A stretch of DNA of 64,000 nucleotides from Lamellibrachia columna. Taxonomy: Eukaryota > Annelida > Polychaeta > Sabellida > Siboglinidae. The position numbers were made by a program, and so were the translations under genes. Shown here in pieces: positions 1-12,224 of this stretch; position 1 is the stretch's first letter, and each line of letters starts with the position of its first letter. A model generated the notes under the pieces. That model saw only the letters and a list, made by a program, of their open reading frames with translations, did no database searches and was not told where the DNA came from. The stretch spans positions 29,433,044-29,497,043 of the forward strand of contig OY759273.1 of the NCBI GenBank assembly GCA_963662155.1, given 5' to 3'.

Positions 1-475
1 AATTTAATAGTTTGTCCGATGATTTCATCAAAACGAAATAACAAGAGTTGCGATGTCGTAGTGGATACTAGATACATTTTATGTTTCACAAAATTAGTCT
101 AAAACGACACATTCCAAACAAAATTGAATTGAACAAGGAGCAGTAATCTCCTTCCTTCGTCACCCACTCTCGGTCGTCAAAATTTGTACATTCTTGAATC
201 TTAATTTCGGTCTCACTCTCCGTCTTCTGCCGCAACGAATTAGTGCAGGAAACACTCGCTCACTCCTCTTCGTTCCTACTGGTGAATAAGGAGTCAATCA
301 TCATTAGTACGTACTAATCATCTTCGTTCCTACTGGTGAATAAGGCGTCAATCATCATTAGTACGTACTAACACATTATTGCCAAACAGTTCAAACAGCA
401 TTTTCGAAGAGGATGGGCAGAATACATCTTGGAGGCCAACAAAATATGTTGACTTCCTGTATTGGCCGTTTGCGA
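1..475. other. Non-coding, no gene seen
   Basis: No open frame with recognisable protein similarity was found. The only structure is the short direct duplication at 267-371. The upstream exons of the GPCR that ends at 1966 were looked for here and not found. Confidence 0.5.
267..371. repeat. 54-bp direct tandem duplication
   Basis: Two adjacent copies start with TCTTCGTTCC at 267 and 321, and each carries the palindrome-like TAGTACGTACTA near its end. They differ at very few positions, so the duplication is recent. No function is implied. Confidence 0.85.
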
Positions 476-1241
476 AATTAAGTTTTGTGTATGCTATTTG
501 ATTAACGTTAAATAAAGTTTTGTGTATGCTATTTGATTAACGTTAAATTAAGTTTTGTGTATGCTATTTGATTAACGTTAAATAAAGTTTTGTGTATGCT
601 ATTTGATTAACGTTAAATTAAGTTTTGTGTATGCTATTTGATTAACGTTAAATTAAGTTTTGTGTATGCTATTTGATTAACGTTAAATTAAGTTTTGTGT
701 ATGCTATTTGATTAATGTTAAATTAAGTTTTGTGTATGCTATTTGATTAACGTTAAATAAAGTTTTGTGTATGCTATTTGATTAACGTTAAATTAAGTTT
801 TGTGTATGCTATTTGATTAACGTTAAATTAAGTTTTGTGTATGCTATTTGATTAACGTTAAATTAAGTTTTGTGTATGCTATTTGATTAACGTTAAATTA
901 AGTTTTGTGTATGCTATTTGATTAACGTTAAATTAAGTTTTGTGTATGCTATTTGATTAACGTTAAATTAAGTTTTGTGTATGCTATTTGAATAACGTTA
1001 AATTAAGTTTTGTGTATGCTATTTGATTAACGTTAAATTAAGTTTTGTGTATGCTATTTGATTAACGTTAAATTAAGTTTTGTGTATGCTATTTGATTAA
1101 CGTTAAATTAAGTTTTGTGTATGCTATTTGATTAACGTTAAATTAAGTTTTGTGTATGCTATTTGATTAACGTTAAATTAAGTTTTGTGTATGCTATTTG
1201 ATTAACGTTAAATTAAGTTTTGTGTATGCTATTTGATTAAC
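476..1241. repeat. 35-bp tandem satellite, about 22 copies
   Basis: An exact 35-bp period built around AGTTTTGTGTATGCTATTTG followed by ATTAACGTTAAAT. The copies are almost identical; the visible differences are TTAAATA versus TTAAATT at the junction, one AATGTTA and one GAATAACG. The homogeneity implies recent expansion or active conversion. The array ends about 280 bases before the GPCR exon and may lie in its intron. Confidence 0.97.
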
Positions 1242-1521
1242 TGCAAACATGAGACACACAGGACGGAGCACGTCTTCAGCATCGTCGCTGTTTCTACGTG
1301 CAGTAATCGCCGGTCTACGTTAAATTTGCATTGGACATTTGCACTACATAATGTTCAACGTGCCTTTATAAGATGTGTAGACAACATCGTTATCATTTGA
1401 CTCCTTTTACGTATAAATAAAGCGTCATACTTTTGTTATACAACTTTACTATATTGCATTGAGATATGTTCTGTCAGTGAAGATCCTAATCGTACTAGCA
1501 ATACATACTTACTTTTTACAG

Positions 1522-1966
1522 CTATACTCGGATCATCGTCGCACTACGCATGCGCATTCTACCGGAAGTATCAACGATATCCGGTACAGCAAGAGTGTTG
1601 GCCATCCCAATGGTGCCGGAAGCAGCAGCGAATATAGCGATCATATCTGGGTCAGCAGATACCACGTCCGCGGCAGCAATCACTGGTCAAGCTGCAGCCT
1701 ACTTGAGGAAGAAGCGAGCAGCAGACAATGTCATCAAGACGCTTGCAATAGTCACCGTCGCATTCGTCATCTGCTGGATGCCCAACAAGTGCTACGCGTT
1801 TCTCTACTTGATCGGAGTTACATCCACAATTGGATATGCCTATTACATCACCTTCGGACTCGCGCTGATCAACTGTTGTGTCAATCCATTCATCTATATT
1901 ATTCATTTCAAAGAATTCCGAAAAGGAGTGTCCATTATGTGCGGGTGTGAACGCCTTTGGCGTTAA
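1522..1966 (+). CDS. C-terminal exon of a rhodopsin-type GPCR (partial)
   Basis: A seven-transmembrane receptor exon covering the end of helix 5, the third intracellular loop, helices 6 and 7 and a short tail. The exon is read from a 3' splice site (TTTTTACAG before 1522), and one leading base completes a split codon. The frame then opens with YTRIIVALR, a typical helix-5 end. It continues to KTLAIV...FVICWMPN (the CWxP motif of helix 6) and to NCCVNPFIY (the NPxxY motif of helix 7), followed by a helix-8-like HFKEFRKG. The stop is at 1964-1966, and an AATAAA at 2134 could be its polyadenylation signal. The DRY motif and helices 1-4 are not in the window, so the ligand class cannot be told. 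The ATG at 1550 is internal and is not the start. The loop (about residues 20-55) is rich in Ala/Ser. It could be a pseudogene fragment, but the open frame and intact splice site argue for a real terminal exon. Confidence 0.8.
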
Positions 1967-2254
1967 GGTACTGAGGTCTTCAGCACCGTTTACGGAGTCA
2001 ACATAAAAGGACACAGTCAAGGTTTGTCTCGTTTCAAGGCGTTGTTGAAACCTTTGTGACACGAACTAACAGATAAATTGACTAAACAGATAAATTGTTT
2101 GATATATTGATATGTTAATACAAATCGCATAATAATAAAACGGATTTACTATTACAATCATATAGTTGTACGATCTCAATTACATAACGTCAAATCCTAT
2201 TGTAGAATACTAGATGGTCCAATTACTTGTGTTATTTCTTCTGTATATGTATGT

Positions 2255-2325
2255 AACTTTTCTATATGGCCTACGAGTTTGAATACAATATTCTAAATGA
2301 GGCTTAACTATTGCGTTATCAGAAG
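2255..2325 (-). mobile_element. Short CR1-like LINE remnant
   Basis: The stretch matches, imperfectly, the part of the CR1-like copy near 42370-42420 that codes for a 'YCIQAWRPY'-type segment downstream of the reverse transcriptase. The shared core is TTGAATACAATATTC followed by an ACTATTGC block. Both flanks diverge at once, so this is an old fragment. Confidence 0.4.
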
Positions 2326-2626
2326 TATCTAAAGTATCTGGTAGAGACTGCGCCAATGCACGTCAACAATTAGCCACGCTAACATTGTCTCTGACGCAGT
2401 TAGGTGAGACGTGAGCGTCGTCTTACAAATGCTCGTTCCGCGGTTAATTGGCTTCGTCCTTACCAAGGTATAAAGTTCGTACAATACAAATATTTAAAAA
2501 CTCCCCAAGGGATAGATTAGATAACCAATAACAATTGTAGTGGCTTACTTGTAAATGACATTAGAGACAACTTACCATTATTTGCAATGTGTAGGTATCA
2601 AGAAATCAAAGTATCCTCTGCACCAA

Positions 2627-2827
<201 letters not shown>

Positions 2828-2984
2828 AAAACAGATGTATTGATGTTTCTAAAGACAACCTGTAAAGGGGGACAGTTTAGGAAACGAAGAAAATGTAAAT
2901 GTAGCTGATGCTAATTTTTTATATACTTTTGTGTCATTATATGATAAGAATTGTCCATTTTTACGTCAGGACGGAAGCAATCGT

Positions 2985-3430
2985 ACTGTCAAACCTTGGT
3001 TTACAAATGGGCTACGTATGCTTGTAAACTGAAAAAATATCTTTACAAACAGCTTTGGTAAAGGAGAACAAAAACTGCCGAAAACAAATATAAAACGTAC
3101 AAACATAAACTGACATCAATACTCAGAAATAGTGAAAAGAAATATTATAACAAATTATTAGAACAAGAAAAAAAACAGTATTAATTAAAGGAACCTGAAT
3201 ACCATTATCAGGAAAGGTAATAAAAATTCAGACTATCCAGATAGTTGTAAAAAGAATGGTACCACGCTTAAGGATAACAAAGACATTGCCAATGGGTTTT
3301 ACAATTATTTTGTCAATGTAAATTAGCCAATGACATTGCAGAAACAGCAGAAACTCAAATGTAGCTGATTATTTAGAAAGCCATAAGCCCATGACAAAGA
3401 CAATTTTAAATGGTGTAACAGAAAATTAAA
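2985..3430 (+). mobile_element. Decayed non-LTR retrotransposon fragment
   Basis: Read across several frameshifts, this gives the basic linker between endonuclease and reverse transcriptase that is typical of Rex1/CR1/L2-type LINEs. Visible pieces are KPWFTNGLRYACKLKK, then an NSEKKYYNKLLEQEKN stretch, then GTTLKDNKDIANGF and DYLESHKPMTKTI. Stops and frame changes interrupt it throughout, so it is a fossil. It is a different family from the CR1-like copies at 26 and 42 kb. Confidence 0.65.
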
Positions 3431-3444
3431 TAATTGATATACTG

Positions 3445-3502
3445 TGGATAGCCGCTCGTACAATACGGATAGCCGCTCGTACTTTATGAATAGCCGCTCC
3501 CG
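3445..3502. repeat. Short 21-23-bp triplicate repeat
   Basis: Three near copies of GGATAGCCGCTCGTAC lie back to back, the last one truncated. Nothing else was recognised between the LINE fragment and the 27-bp array. Confidence 0.7.
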
Positions 3503-3828
3503 GCCACCGACAGGATTTAGAGAGCAGACAACACAGACGCTCGAGTCACGTAGAAATGAAACGATGTTTTCTCGATTTAACATTAAAAAATAACACACAA
3601 GTACAACGTTCCTTTCCTAAGCAATTAAGTTTACGTTAATTTATAATGGAGTTGCTGGGAATATTACACGTGTAGCTGCGTAGTTGTTTGTTGTAGTGGG
3701 GCACAGGAGTACATCTATCTCTCGGTCGAGACGACCCATCTTCGAATCACCTTGTAGCCGTTTAGTCTCGCTTACCCGGCTCTCGCTCGCCTTCGTGAAC
3801 TCGTCGAGTCTGGCCGCGAAACCGTTGT

Positions 3829-4174
3829 CTCATTGTTATCTACTGTCACCGTGATCTCATTGTTATCCACTGTCACCGTGATCTCATTGTTATCCACAGT
3901 CACCGTGATCTCATTGTTATCCACTGTCACCGTGATCTCATTGTTATCCACAGTCACCGTGATCTCATTGTTATCCACTGTCACCGTGATCTCATTGTTA
4001 TCCACAGTCACCGTGGTCTCATTGTTATCCACTGTCACCGTGATCTCATTGTTATCCACAGTCACCGTGATCTCATTGTTATCCACTGTCACCGCGGTCT
4101 CATTGTTATCTACTGTCACCTTGGTCTCATTGTTATCCACTGTCACCGTGGTCTCATTGTTATCCACTGTCACC
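3829..4174. repeat. 27-bp minisatellite, about 13 copies
   Basis: The unit begins TCATTGTTATCCACTGTCAC. Because 27 is a multiple of 3 and no unit carries a stop in these frames, both strands stay open. The minus strand reads a nine-residue VTVDNNEIT repeat (134 residues, 3772-4176) and the plus strand LLSTVTVIS. Units two to ten alternate CCACTGTC and CCACAGTC, giving a 54-bp higher-order period. Protein coding cannot be excluded on the minus strand but has no other support. Confidence 0.95.
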
Positions 4175-4199
4175 ACTCCATTTTCACCCTAACAGTTTT

Positions 4200-5510
4200 G
4201 TCAATATAATCAAAGTTTAAAATAAAAACGAATAGCGTCGAATAAACTGATAAAAGTTCGCTCTTATTTTGTGAGTTAGCTAAATCCCCGGATGAGAGCT
4301 TATTAATGTAATTATGTATGTGACCAGAATCTGGACTGGATAATCGAGGTTGATAGTCGTTTAGAAGCTTGGACAATTTCGTTTACTCTTTTCTGCGTCA
4401 GTTGAGTCAGCGGCATAAACGAGTAGTTTCCTAGCAATGAATAATGCGTGGAAGGATCTGCATACATAAGTGTACTTCTAATTGTATACACATTATGTTG
4501 TACCAATAACCCTAATTGTACAACTGTGTACGCCACCCTAATAGGAGGTGTGACTATGAGTTAGCCGCCTGGTGGCTATACCGCTTGGGCCACCGACTTG
4601 TAAGATGCTGCCACTGCGGACTTGATGTGCAACGATGACTGTCACCTGAGACTAATACAGCTATGGACACAGATTCCTGTACTTGTGTTGTAGTTCGTTC
4701 TACATATCACCAGTGACATTTAGGGTCGTCGCAAAACCCAATAAAAGGTATAGAATTACGTATTGGTGTGTGGTGTTTGGTCGTCCCATGTTTTGTGGGA
4801 CAAGTGAATCTCAGCAACAATCTCACCCAAAGAGTGAAATGGATATTAATTCACGCTTGGCTATACAAACTGGTTTAAAACTGTTTTTTTTTACAATTGT
4901 TTTTAAAATGCGAATACACATTTATTGGCATTTCTGCACTTCTTTCGCATTTCTGGTGCTTCTGGTGTTTTTGTTTTAATATAATATTTATATTTTAATG
5001 TTTGAATGAACTTAGGAGGATAGGAGGCCGGCGGCTGTTGGCTGTGCTTTTTGATTGGCAATATACGCATTATCTTATTATATGGAGGCGGGGGGGGGGG
5101 GCTCTGAACCAATACTCAACACTAGACGTTTTTTGGACTTTGAAAACTTATGCGACGATCCCTTAAATGTCCATGTTGTTACAGATTTATGGTTTGGCTG
5201 GGACAATGCGGCTAGCCAATGGATATACTCGTCATGGTTCAGTGTGTGTATATTCGTACAATTACAAATAACTCAACAACAGGGGTTACGTAATAAATTT
5301 CCAATTTAATAACAAAACTATGCAGCACAGTAAAGAATCACAAATCAAGTATGTTTAATAGAATTGCAATTTATCAACGTCCAATATTATTCATCACTAT
5401 CAAATCACAGTTTGCATAATAACTCAAAGTCTCTAACGAACTTGCTGGCGTCGCTTCTAGCTTAAACAGTTCCAGTGTGTGTGGTACCATGCTAGCAACA
5501 GCGAATGCAA
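4200..5510. other. Non-coding stretch, nothing recognised
   Basis: Only short open frames without recognisable similarity were seen, and there is a run of 10 G at about 5091. A plus-strand frame at 4683-4979 ends in a hydrophobic tail, but it lies in T-rich DNA and is not supported as a gene. Confidence 0.4.
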
Positions 5511-5518
5511 TCGAATGC

Positions 5519-5632
5519 AGTCAAGAGTACAGCGTGCCCCGTCGAGTGCAGTCAAGCGTACAGCGTGCCCCGTCGAGTGCAGTCAAGAGTACAGCGTGCT
5601 CTGGCGAGTGCATTCAAGTGTGCAGCGTGGAG
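5519..5632. repeat. 31-bp tandem repeat, 3.7 copies
   Basis: Copies start at GTCAAG (5520, 5551, 5582), each followed by GTACAGCGTGC and CGAGTGCA. Later copies diverge. Overlapping open frames in two phases are a by-product of the repeat. Confidence 0.85.
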
Positions 5633-5639
5633 TGCCGAT

Positions 5640-7340
5640 GGATGAATCTCAAGCAGGCGTCAGCTTGTCTTGTTGCCGGCAATCGTCGCCTAGTCCGGAC
5701 AACGAATAGTTCTCAATGAGGCAATCGGTGTATTAATGTTCACCGATGCATAATCGACGACGCTAATGATGAAATAACAGCGAAAAAATCGTCTCTTGAA
5801 TCAAGAATAATGCACGGACAATTAGTGTCATTGCACGTCGAAACTCTTAACACGAGACATGGGTGTGATCGCATTACCGTACTCGGTGAATGTATTCTGT
5901 TCGAACGAACATTGCTTCACATGTCCATGTCTCGGAGACGTAATAGTTGCACCAAAACATCCCAGTATCAAACATTCAAATCAAATAATATCCTATATAA
6001 ATCTATATCATAAGAATCTAGACAATACACACATAATGAAGGTGTACACCAAAGTGCATCTGGTACAAGATTTATAACAGAAAAATCACTTTACGAATTT
6101 ACTTTATCTAAACCCATTGTCGAAAGTTAGAACGTAAACATATTTACTAAACCATTATGTTGTCACCAACACTGCACAACAAACCTACCAAGTATCCATA
6201 GCAACATGCTAGCTCGTTTGTGCAACTTTTATATGTAGTTTATGTGAAATCATCAGACAAACTATTAAATTAGCTAATGCTTGTTCAAGCATTAACTGAA
6301 GTGAAAATAGAATTGCTGAGAAATCATGATTTTCTTCCTTGGTGAAATTTCGTAACTTTGTCTTGTGATCGGCGAGAGAATGGAAGTCACACCTATGATC
6401 AGCATTGACCCATACATTGTTTACTATTTTGGATATCCACTATTTTGATTCTTACCCCATCTAACGACTAGAGTCAATTCTTTCGATGATTTGAAAAAAT
6501 AGACGTTTTTTTTATTAATTCACACGCTACATATTTGGACACCATTGAACAGGATTTGCGACATGCTAAATCAGTCGAGGACGCAGTTCTAAGTAAACAA
6601 ACAAGCTGATTCTATACAATTCACACGATGTCCGATCTGTGACATAACCCCGGGCTTTTAAGAATTAACTTGTAAAAAATGAAATCCACATCTAATATCC
6701 ACATACAAGTGCAACGAACACAACGCAACTATACTGATGCCAATGTAATCACATTGTTGTTTAAGACGTAACAACAACAGATAAATACTATTTCTCAAGG
6801 CTATATAGCTACATCCTAAGTATACTAAAACTAAAAAAAGGGAAATTACTATATACTCCTGTATGGAGAGCCGCATAATAACACCCCCCAGCATTGACTT
6901 TCTAGTACCATGCTGTATCTAACATGTAAACGTATGTAAAGTTACACACATATTAGAATACACGTGATCATGTCACCACAACACCAATGACATTGAATTC
7001 TAGAGTTCAACATAAGTGTACGTTTTACAATTTATACGTGTGTGACTATGAAATTGATCAGCCTCTGCATAGATGTGTATGTGGACTTCCACTTTAACGT
7101 AGCATCTACATATTCTACCGTCAAAGTCACAACGAACTGCCGGTGTAGCTGCAGGGTCAGCCGATGAAAAACAGCTAAAACAGTCAATGCCGAAATGCGC
7201 AGGACCATCGTAGCCCTGATTGAAAATGATGATCCCATTGTGACAACAATAATTGACTGAATCAGCCAGGCAATTATTGCCAAACTTGTAGATAACACCG
7301 ACTTCACTAAAGAGATTGAAAATATTGAATAAATCTAATC
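5640..7340. other. Non-coding stretch, nothing firm
   Basis: AT-rich DNA. A minus-strand frame at 7032-7307 has hydrophobic stretches and lies just downstream of the NXPE-like gene. It shows no recognisable motif and is not annotated as a gene. Confidence 0.4.
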
Positions 7341-7345
7341 AAATG

Positions 7346-8783
7346 TCACGGACACGTCTTAAGTGCGTTGTGTCCCCTGCACGCGTGAGCGATCATTAGC
7401 TTGGTAGCAGGTATGCCGACTTCGCCATATACTCTGAATCCGCTGCCGTCAAAGACGGGACAGACGTAATGCACGCCACATATGGTTTTCTCCGACTGCG
7501 GAAGCAAGATTGCGAACTCGTCGAAGATGTTGAATCCGTGCTTCTGCAACTTCCGCTTGAGCCTACGCGTCACGGCCGCGATGCAGAAGTTATTCCGATC
7601 GCCTTTCGAGTAAAGCACAGTGTTTCGTATGGCGGACGGTGGCTGCGTGACTACCACAAAGTTGGCTGCAGGAATGCCGGTCTTGGCACGGATAGACAAC
7701 AGCGCCTTCACGTAGATGTCGATAGAATTGTCCATCATTTGCTTGAGCCCTTTGTAGGCCAGATTATGCGATCCCGTCTGTACAAAGATTATGTCGTCTT
7801 CTGTGCCATTCATGTCTCCAATGGCTGCCGTTAGTTTCTGCAGCGATATCTCGGCGAATTGAAACCATACAAAAAGCAGATTTTTATATTGCTGCAGATG
7901 CGGATATTGTATGCCTGGGATGTAACTCGCAAAGTTTTCCCCAGGTTTGTAGCAAGTATAGATAAGATAGTCGAACTTGTATCTCATATGTGACGTGCCC
8001 GCTAATATAAGTCGGTTCAAGTTGCGCGCGCACGCACGCGCACATTCGCTCTGTGCTGAGAGGGAAGAAATGGTTGCCGTTGGCTAGTTTCACAAACCAT
8101 CGCTCACTTCGCTGGTACCAAATCACCGCGTTCTTTGTGTTCATTAGCTCACCCAGTGCAGATGTCAACTGAGGTTGTTTGATTGGCGTTAGGGGTTTCT
8201 TTGAGTTCAATTTTATTAAATGATTCCACACGTAACGATTGATATTAACTTGAGATGCGGCGTATGCGCCGTAGTTTACATATTGCAGTGTTATGGTGAT
8301 GTCTCTGCGGCCCTTTGGCGCCACCGGCGGACACCACACGAGGTAGGTCCCGTTGAACATATCGCGGTAGTTGCACAGTTCTTTCGCCAAGTGTTCACTA
8401 TAGACGGAAAACGTACTGCCACCAGATGTGGGTTTGGACTCAAGACGCTCCTCAATGCACAGGAAGATGCCATCGGATGCCAGTTTACTTAGCCACGTCA
8501 CTTTGTAGCTGTACTTCTCACTCGATCCACCCGGCTTCTTCGGCTTAAGTTTAACATACCTCTCATACTGCTCCAGCTCAGTCTGGCCTACATCAATGTC
8601 GCTAACATTCGCCGTGAAAGGCGCTCCTTCTAAATCAGTCCAATCACACGGGATTGGCCGCTGCGTTGTTTGCTGTAGCGGCTGTTGAGGGAGAACGAAA
8701 TAAACGTGTCTAGCCGTGAACACCATACACGTGATGCCGAACATCATGGACGCAGCCAATACGCATTTCTTTTTCAGGCGCAT
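7346..8783 (-). CDS. NXPE/PC-esterase-like type II membrane protein, one frame break
   Basis: A single-exon gene split into two overlapping frames. The start at 8783 gives MRLKKK followed by a hydrophobic segment (about residues 8-30), a signal anchor typical of Golgi enzymes. A Cys-containing lumenal region follows, with the segments STFSVYSEHLAKELCNYRDM and GTYLVWCPP. The second frame carries a GDSL/SGNH-like block, AGTSHMRY, then DIIFVQTGSHNL and GVHYVCPVFDG, and ends at 7346. These blocks resemble the C-terminal esterase-like domain of NXPE and PMR5/Cas1p-type proteins, which modify glycans or glycoproteins. The frames overlap between about 8087 and 8020 across a GCGCGTGCGTGCGCGCGC tract, so a +1 shift (real, or a sequencing or assembly error) joins them into about 478 residues. 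The residue before GVHY, where this family often has Asp, is Cys, so activity is uncertain. The family call is from motif memory, not a search. Confidence 0.55.
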
Positions 8784-8896
8784 GTTTGTTTGGAATGTTA
8801 GTATTAAATCACTGGTTCATTTGACTACTTCTTAGCATCGGCGTGTAGCATTCACTGTCGTCATGATATTTTGCTCCAGGCTTCTGAAACATAACA

Positions 8897-8898
8897 AA

Positions 8899-8929
<31 letters not shown>

Positions 8930-8992
8930 TGTATGTATGTATGTATGTATGTATGTATGTATGTATGTATGTGTGCGTGCGTGCGTGAGTGC

Positions 8993-9080
<88 letters not shown>
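8897..9080. repeat. Compound (TATG)n-(TGCG)n microsatellite
   Basis: About 18 TATG units pass directly into about 27 GTGC units with one interruption near 8990. Repeat-coded open frames on both strands (Met-Tyr-Val-Cys, His-Ala-Arg-Thr) are artefacts. Confidence 0.98.
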
Positions 9081-9415
9081 ATGTACGCCGTGACCCCGTT
9101 GATTTTGCCGATTTATACGAGTTAATAATGGTAAAACATAAATAAAGTGTTAGATCTGTAAACCTGGATTGCATGATTCATTTCACTATTAGTAAAACAG
9201 TATTTCGTGTGAATCGGGCGAAGATTAGTTTAGCACGACACCGGCTGTGCATATGAACAGCGCTACAGATTGGCCCACCGTTTAACGTAGGATATACAAC
9301 TCTATGAAAACAATGTTCTCCAAATTACTCAAAATATTTTGTTTTGTTTTTGTTTTGCAAATTATTACACACAAGTTATTAAATTTCTGGTTATGTGATG
9401 CGTTACGTTCTGACC

Positions 9416-9712
9416 CGGTTCTCCTCTCGGCCCGTGACACTACACGGTCCTCCTCTCGGCCCGTGACACTTCACGGTCCTCCTCTCGACCCGTGATACTA
9501 CACGGTCCTCCTCTCGGCCCATGACACTTCACGGTCCTCCTCACGACCCGTGACACTACACGGTCCTCCTCTCGGCCCGTGACACTTCACGGTCCTCCTC
9601 TCTGCCCGTGATACTACACGGTCCTCCTCTCGGCCCGTGATACTACACGGTCCTCCTCTCGGCCCGTGATACTACACGGTCCTCCTCTCGGCCCGTGATA
9701 CTTCACGGGCCA
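9416..9712. repeat. 29-bp minisatellite with a hairpin in each unit, about 10 copies
   Basis: The unit is built on CGGTCCTCCTCTCGGCCCG followed by TGACACTTCA. Each TT-type unit contains CCGTGA-CACT-TCACGG, a perfect 6-bp stem. Units alternate between ACTT and ACTA endings over most of the array, giving a 58-bp higher-order period. Confidence 0.95.
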
Positions 9713-9762
9713 AGAGTAGCAGTACCGTTCTAGTCCTAGACTCCCACATAAAGCTCCCCCCT

Positions 9763-9775
9763 CCACACACACACA

Positions 9776-9814
<39 letters not shown>

Positions 9815-9835
9815 TCGCTCGCTCGCTCGCACACA

Positions 9836-9889
<54 letters not shown>
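9763..9889. repeat. Compound CA/CGCA/CGCT/CA microsatellite
   Basis: A pure alternating purine-pyrimidine tract: CA units, then CGCA units, a CGCT block, then CA again. Only simple sequence is present. From 9890 to 10240 no feature was seen. Confidence 0.97.
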
Positions 9890-9891
<2 letters not shown>

Positions 9892-10241
9892 TAGTGTATT
9901 TATTGACCTTCATGCCTGAGTGATTTCCACTAGGGTGCGTTGGTGTTTCCGTGTCCTGTTATAAATATAAATATAAAGTTATAACTGTTGCTAGATATCT
10001 AGATTACATCACATGTAAAACATAAGCATATCTTATGCAGAATAACAAGTCCAGGGTAGAGTGAAATAGGCCAAACAAATTACATTTAATTCAGTCATCA
10101 CGTGCCAGCTATTATGCAAACATTTACCATCAAAACAACATACATCACCACAGCAAGCATGCCGGCCCCCAAATGGTGTCTACACGTAATATCTACAATT
10201 TACATACGTATTACGCCACACTAGCAAACAATGATAACGAT

Positions 10242-12131
10242 ACTATGTAATTGTCTCGGGCAGCCACCCGCTACAAGTACTAACTATGTAATTGTCTCGG
10301 GCAGCCACCCGCTACAAGTACTAACTATGTAATTGTCTCGGGCAGCCACCCGCTACAAGTACTAACTATGTAATTGTCTCGGGCAGCCACCCGCTACAAG
10401 TACTAACTATGTAATTGTCTCGGGCAGCCACCCGCTACCACTACTAACTATGTAATTGTCTCGGGCAGCCACCCGCTACCACTACTAACTATGTAATTGT
10501 CTCGGGCAGCCACCCGCTACAAGTACTAACTATGTAATTGTCTCGGGCATCCAACCGCTACAAGTACTAACTATGTAATTGTCTCGGGCAGCCACCCGCT
10601 ACAAGTACTAACTATGTAATTGTCTCGGGCAGCCACCCGCTACCACTACTAACTATGTAATTGTCTCGGGCAGCCACCCGCTACCACTACTAACTATGTA
10701 ATTGTCTCGGGCAGCCACCGGCTACCATTATTAACTATGTAATTGTCTCGGGCAGCCACCCGCTACCACTACTAACTATGTAATTGTCTCTGGCAGCCAC
10801 CCGCTGCCACTACTAACTATGTAATTGTCTCGGGCAGCCACCCGCTACCACTACTAACTATGTAATTGTCTCGGGCAGCCACCGGCTACCACTACTAACT
10901 ATGTAATTGTCTCGGGTAGCCACCCGCTGCCACTACTAACTATGTAATTGTCTCGGGCAGCCACCCGCTGCCACTACTAACTATGTAATTGTCTCGGGCA
11001 GCTACCCGCTACAAGTACTAACTATGTAATTGTCTCGGGCAGCCACCCGCTACCACTACTAACTATGTAATTGTCTCGGGCAGCCACCCGCTACCACTAC
11101 TAACTATGTAATTGTCTCGGGCAGCCACCCGCTACCACTACTAACTAAGTAATTGTCTCGGGCAGCCACCCGCTACCACTACTAACTATGTAATTGTCTC
11201 GGGCAGCCACCCGCTACCACTACTAACTATGTAATTGTCTCGGGCAGCCACCCGCTACCACTACTAACTATGTAATTGTCTCGGGCAGCCACCCGCTACC
11301 ACTACTAACTATGTAATTGTATCCGGCAGCCACCCGCTACCACTACTAACTATGTAATTGTTTCGGGCAGCCACCCGCTACCACTACTAACTATGTAATT
11401 GTCTCGGGCAGCCACCCGCTACCACTACTAACTATGTAATTGTCTCGGGCAGCCACCCGCTACCACTACTAACTATGTAATTGTCTCGGGCAGCCACCCG
11501 CTACCACTACTAACTATGTAATTGTCTCGGGCAGCCACCCGCTACCACTACTAACTATGTAATTGTATCCGGCAGCCACCCGCTACCACTACTAACTATG
11601 TAATTGTCTCTGGCAGCCACCCGCTACCACTACTAACTATGTAATTGTATCCGGCAGCCACCCGCTACCACTACTAACTATGTAATTGTCTCGGGCAGCC
11701 ACCCGCTACAACTACTAACTATGTAATTGTCTCGGGCAGCCACCCGCTACCACTACTAACTATGTAATTGTCTCGGGCAGCCACCCGCTACCACTACTAA
11801 CTATGTAATTGTCTCGGGCAGCCACCCGCTACCACTACTAACTATGTAATTGTCTCGGGCAGCCACCCGCTACCACTACTAACTATGTAATTGTCTCGGG
11901 CAGCCACCCGCTACCACTACTAACTATGTAATTGTCTCGGGCAGCCACCCGCTGCCATTACTAACTATGTAATTGTCTCGGGCAGCCACCCGCTACCACT
12001 ACTAACTATGTAATTGTCTCGGGCAGCCACCTGCTGCCATTACTAACTATGTAATTGTCTCGGGCAGCCACCCGCTACCACTACTAACTATGTAATTGTC
12101 TCGGGCAGCCACCCGCTACAAGTACTAACTA
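10242..12131. repeat. 41-bp minisatellite, about 46 copies (1.9 kb)
   Basis: The unit starts ACTATGTAATTGTCTCGGGC and continues AGCCACCCGCTACCACTACT. The 41-bp period is exact throughout. Each unit carries CGGG-CAGCCA-CCCG, a small stem-loop. Two variants differ at CTACAAGTACTA versus CTACCACTACTA. The first form fills the left end, recurs a few times and reappears in the last unit; the second dominates the middle. Stem changes (for example TATCCGGC or CACCGGC) are not matched by compensating changes, which argues against selection for an RNA structure. Confidence 0.98.
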
Positions 12132-12224
12132 TATCACTACTAACTAGCATTTGCCATTCCCACTGTATCTGTGGGGATCTCTCCGCCACAACGTCACCTT
12201 AAATCCACTGTGTCCAACCCCCAC

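Noticed and set aside
10242..12131. CRISPR-like regular array
   Set aside because: The whole unit repeats without unique spacers and the context is eukaryotic; it is a minisatellite. The same holds for the 35-bp array at 476-1241.
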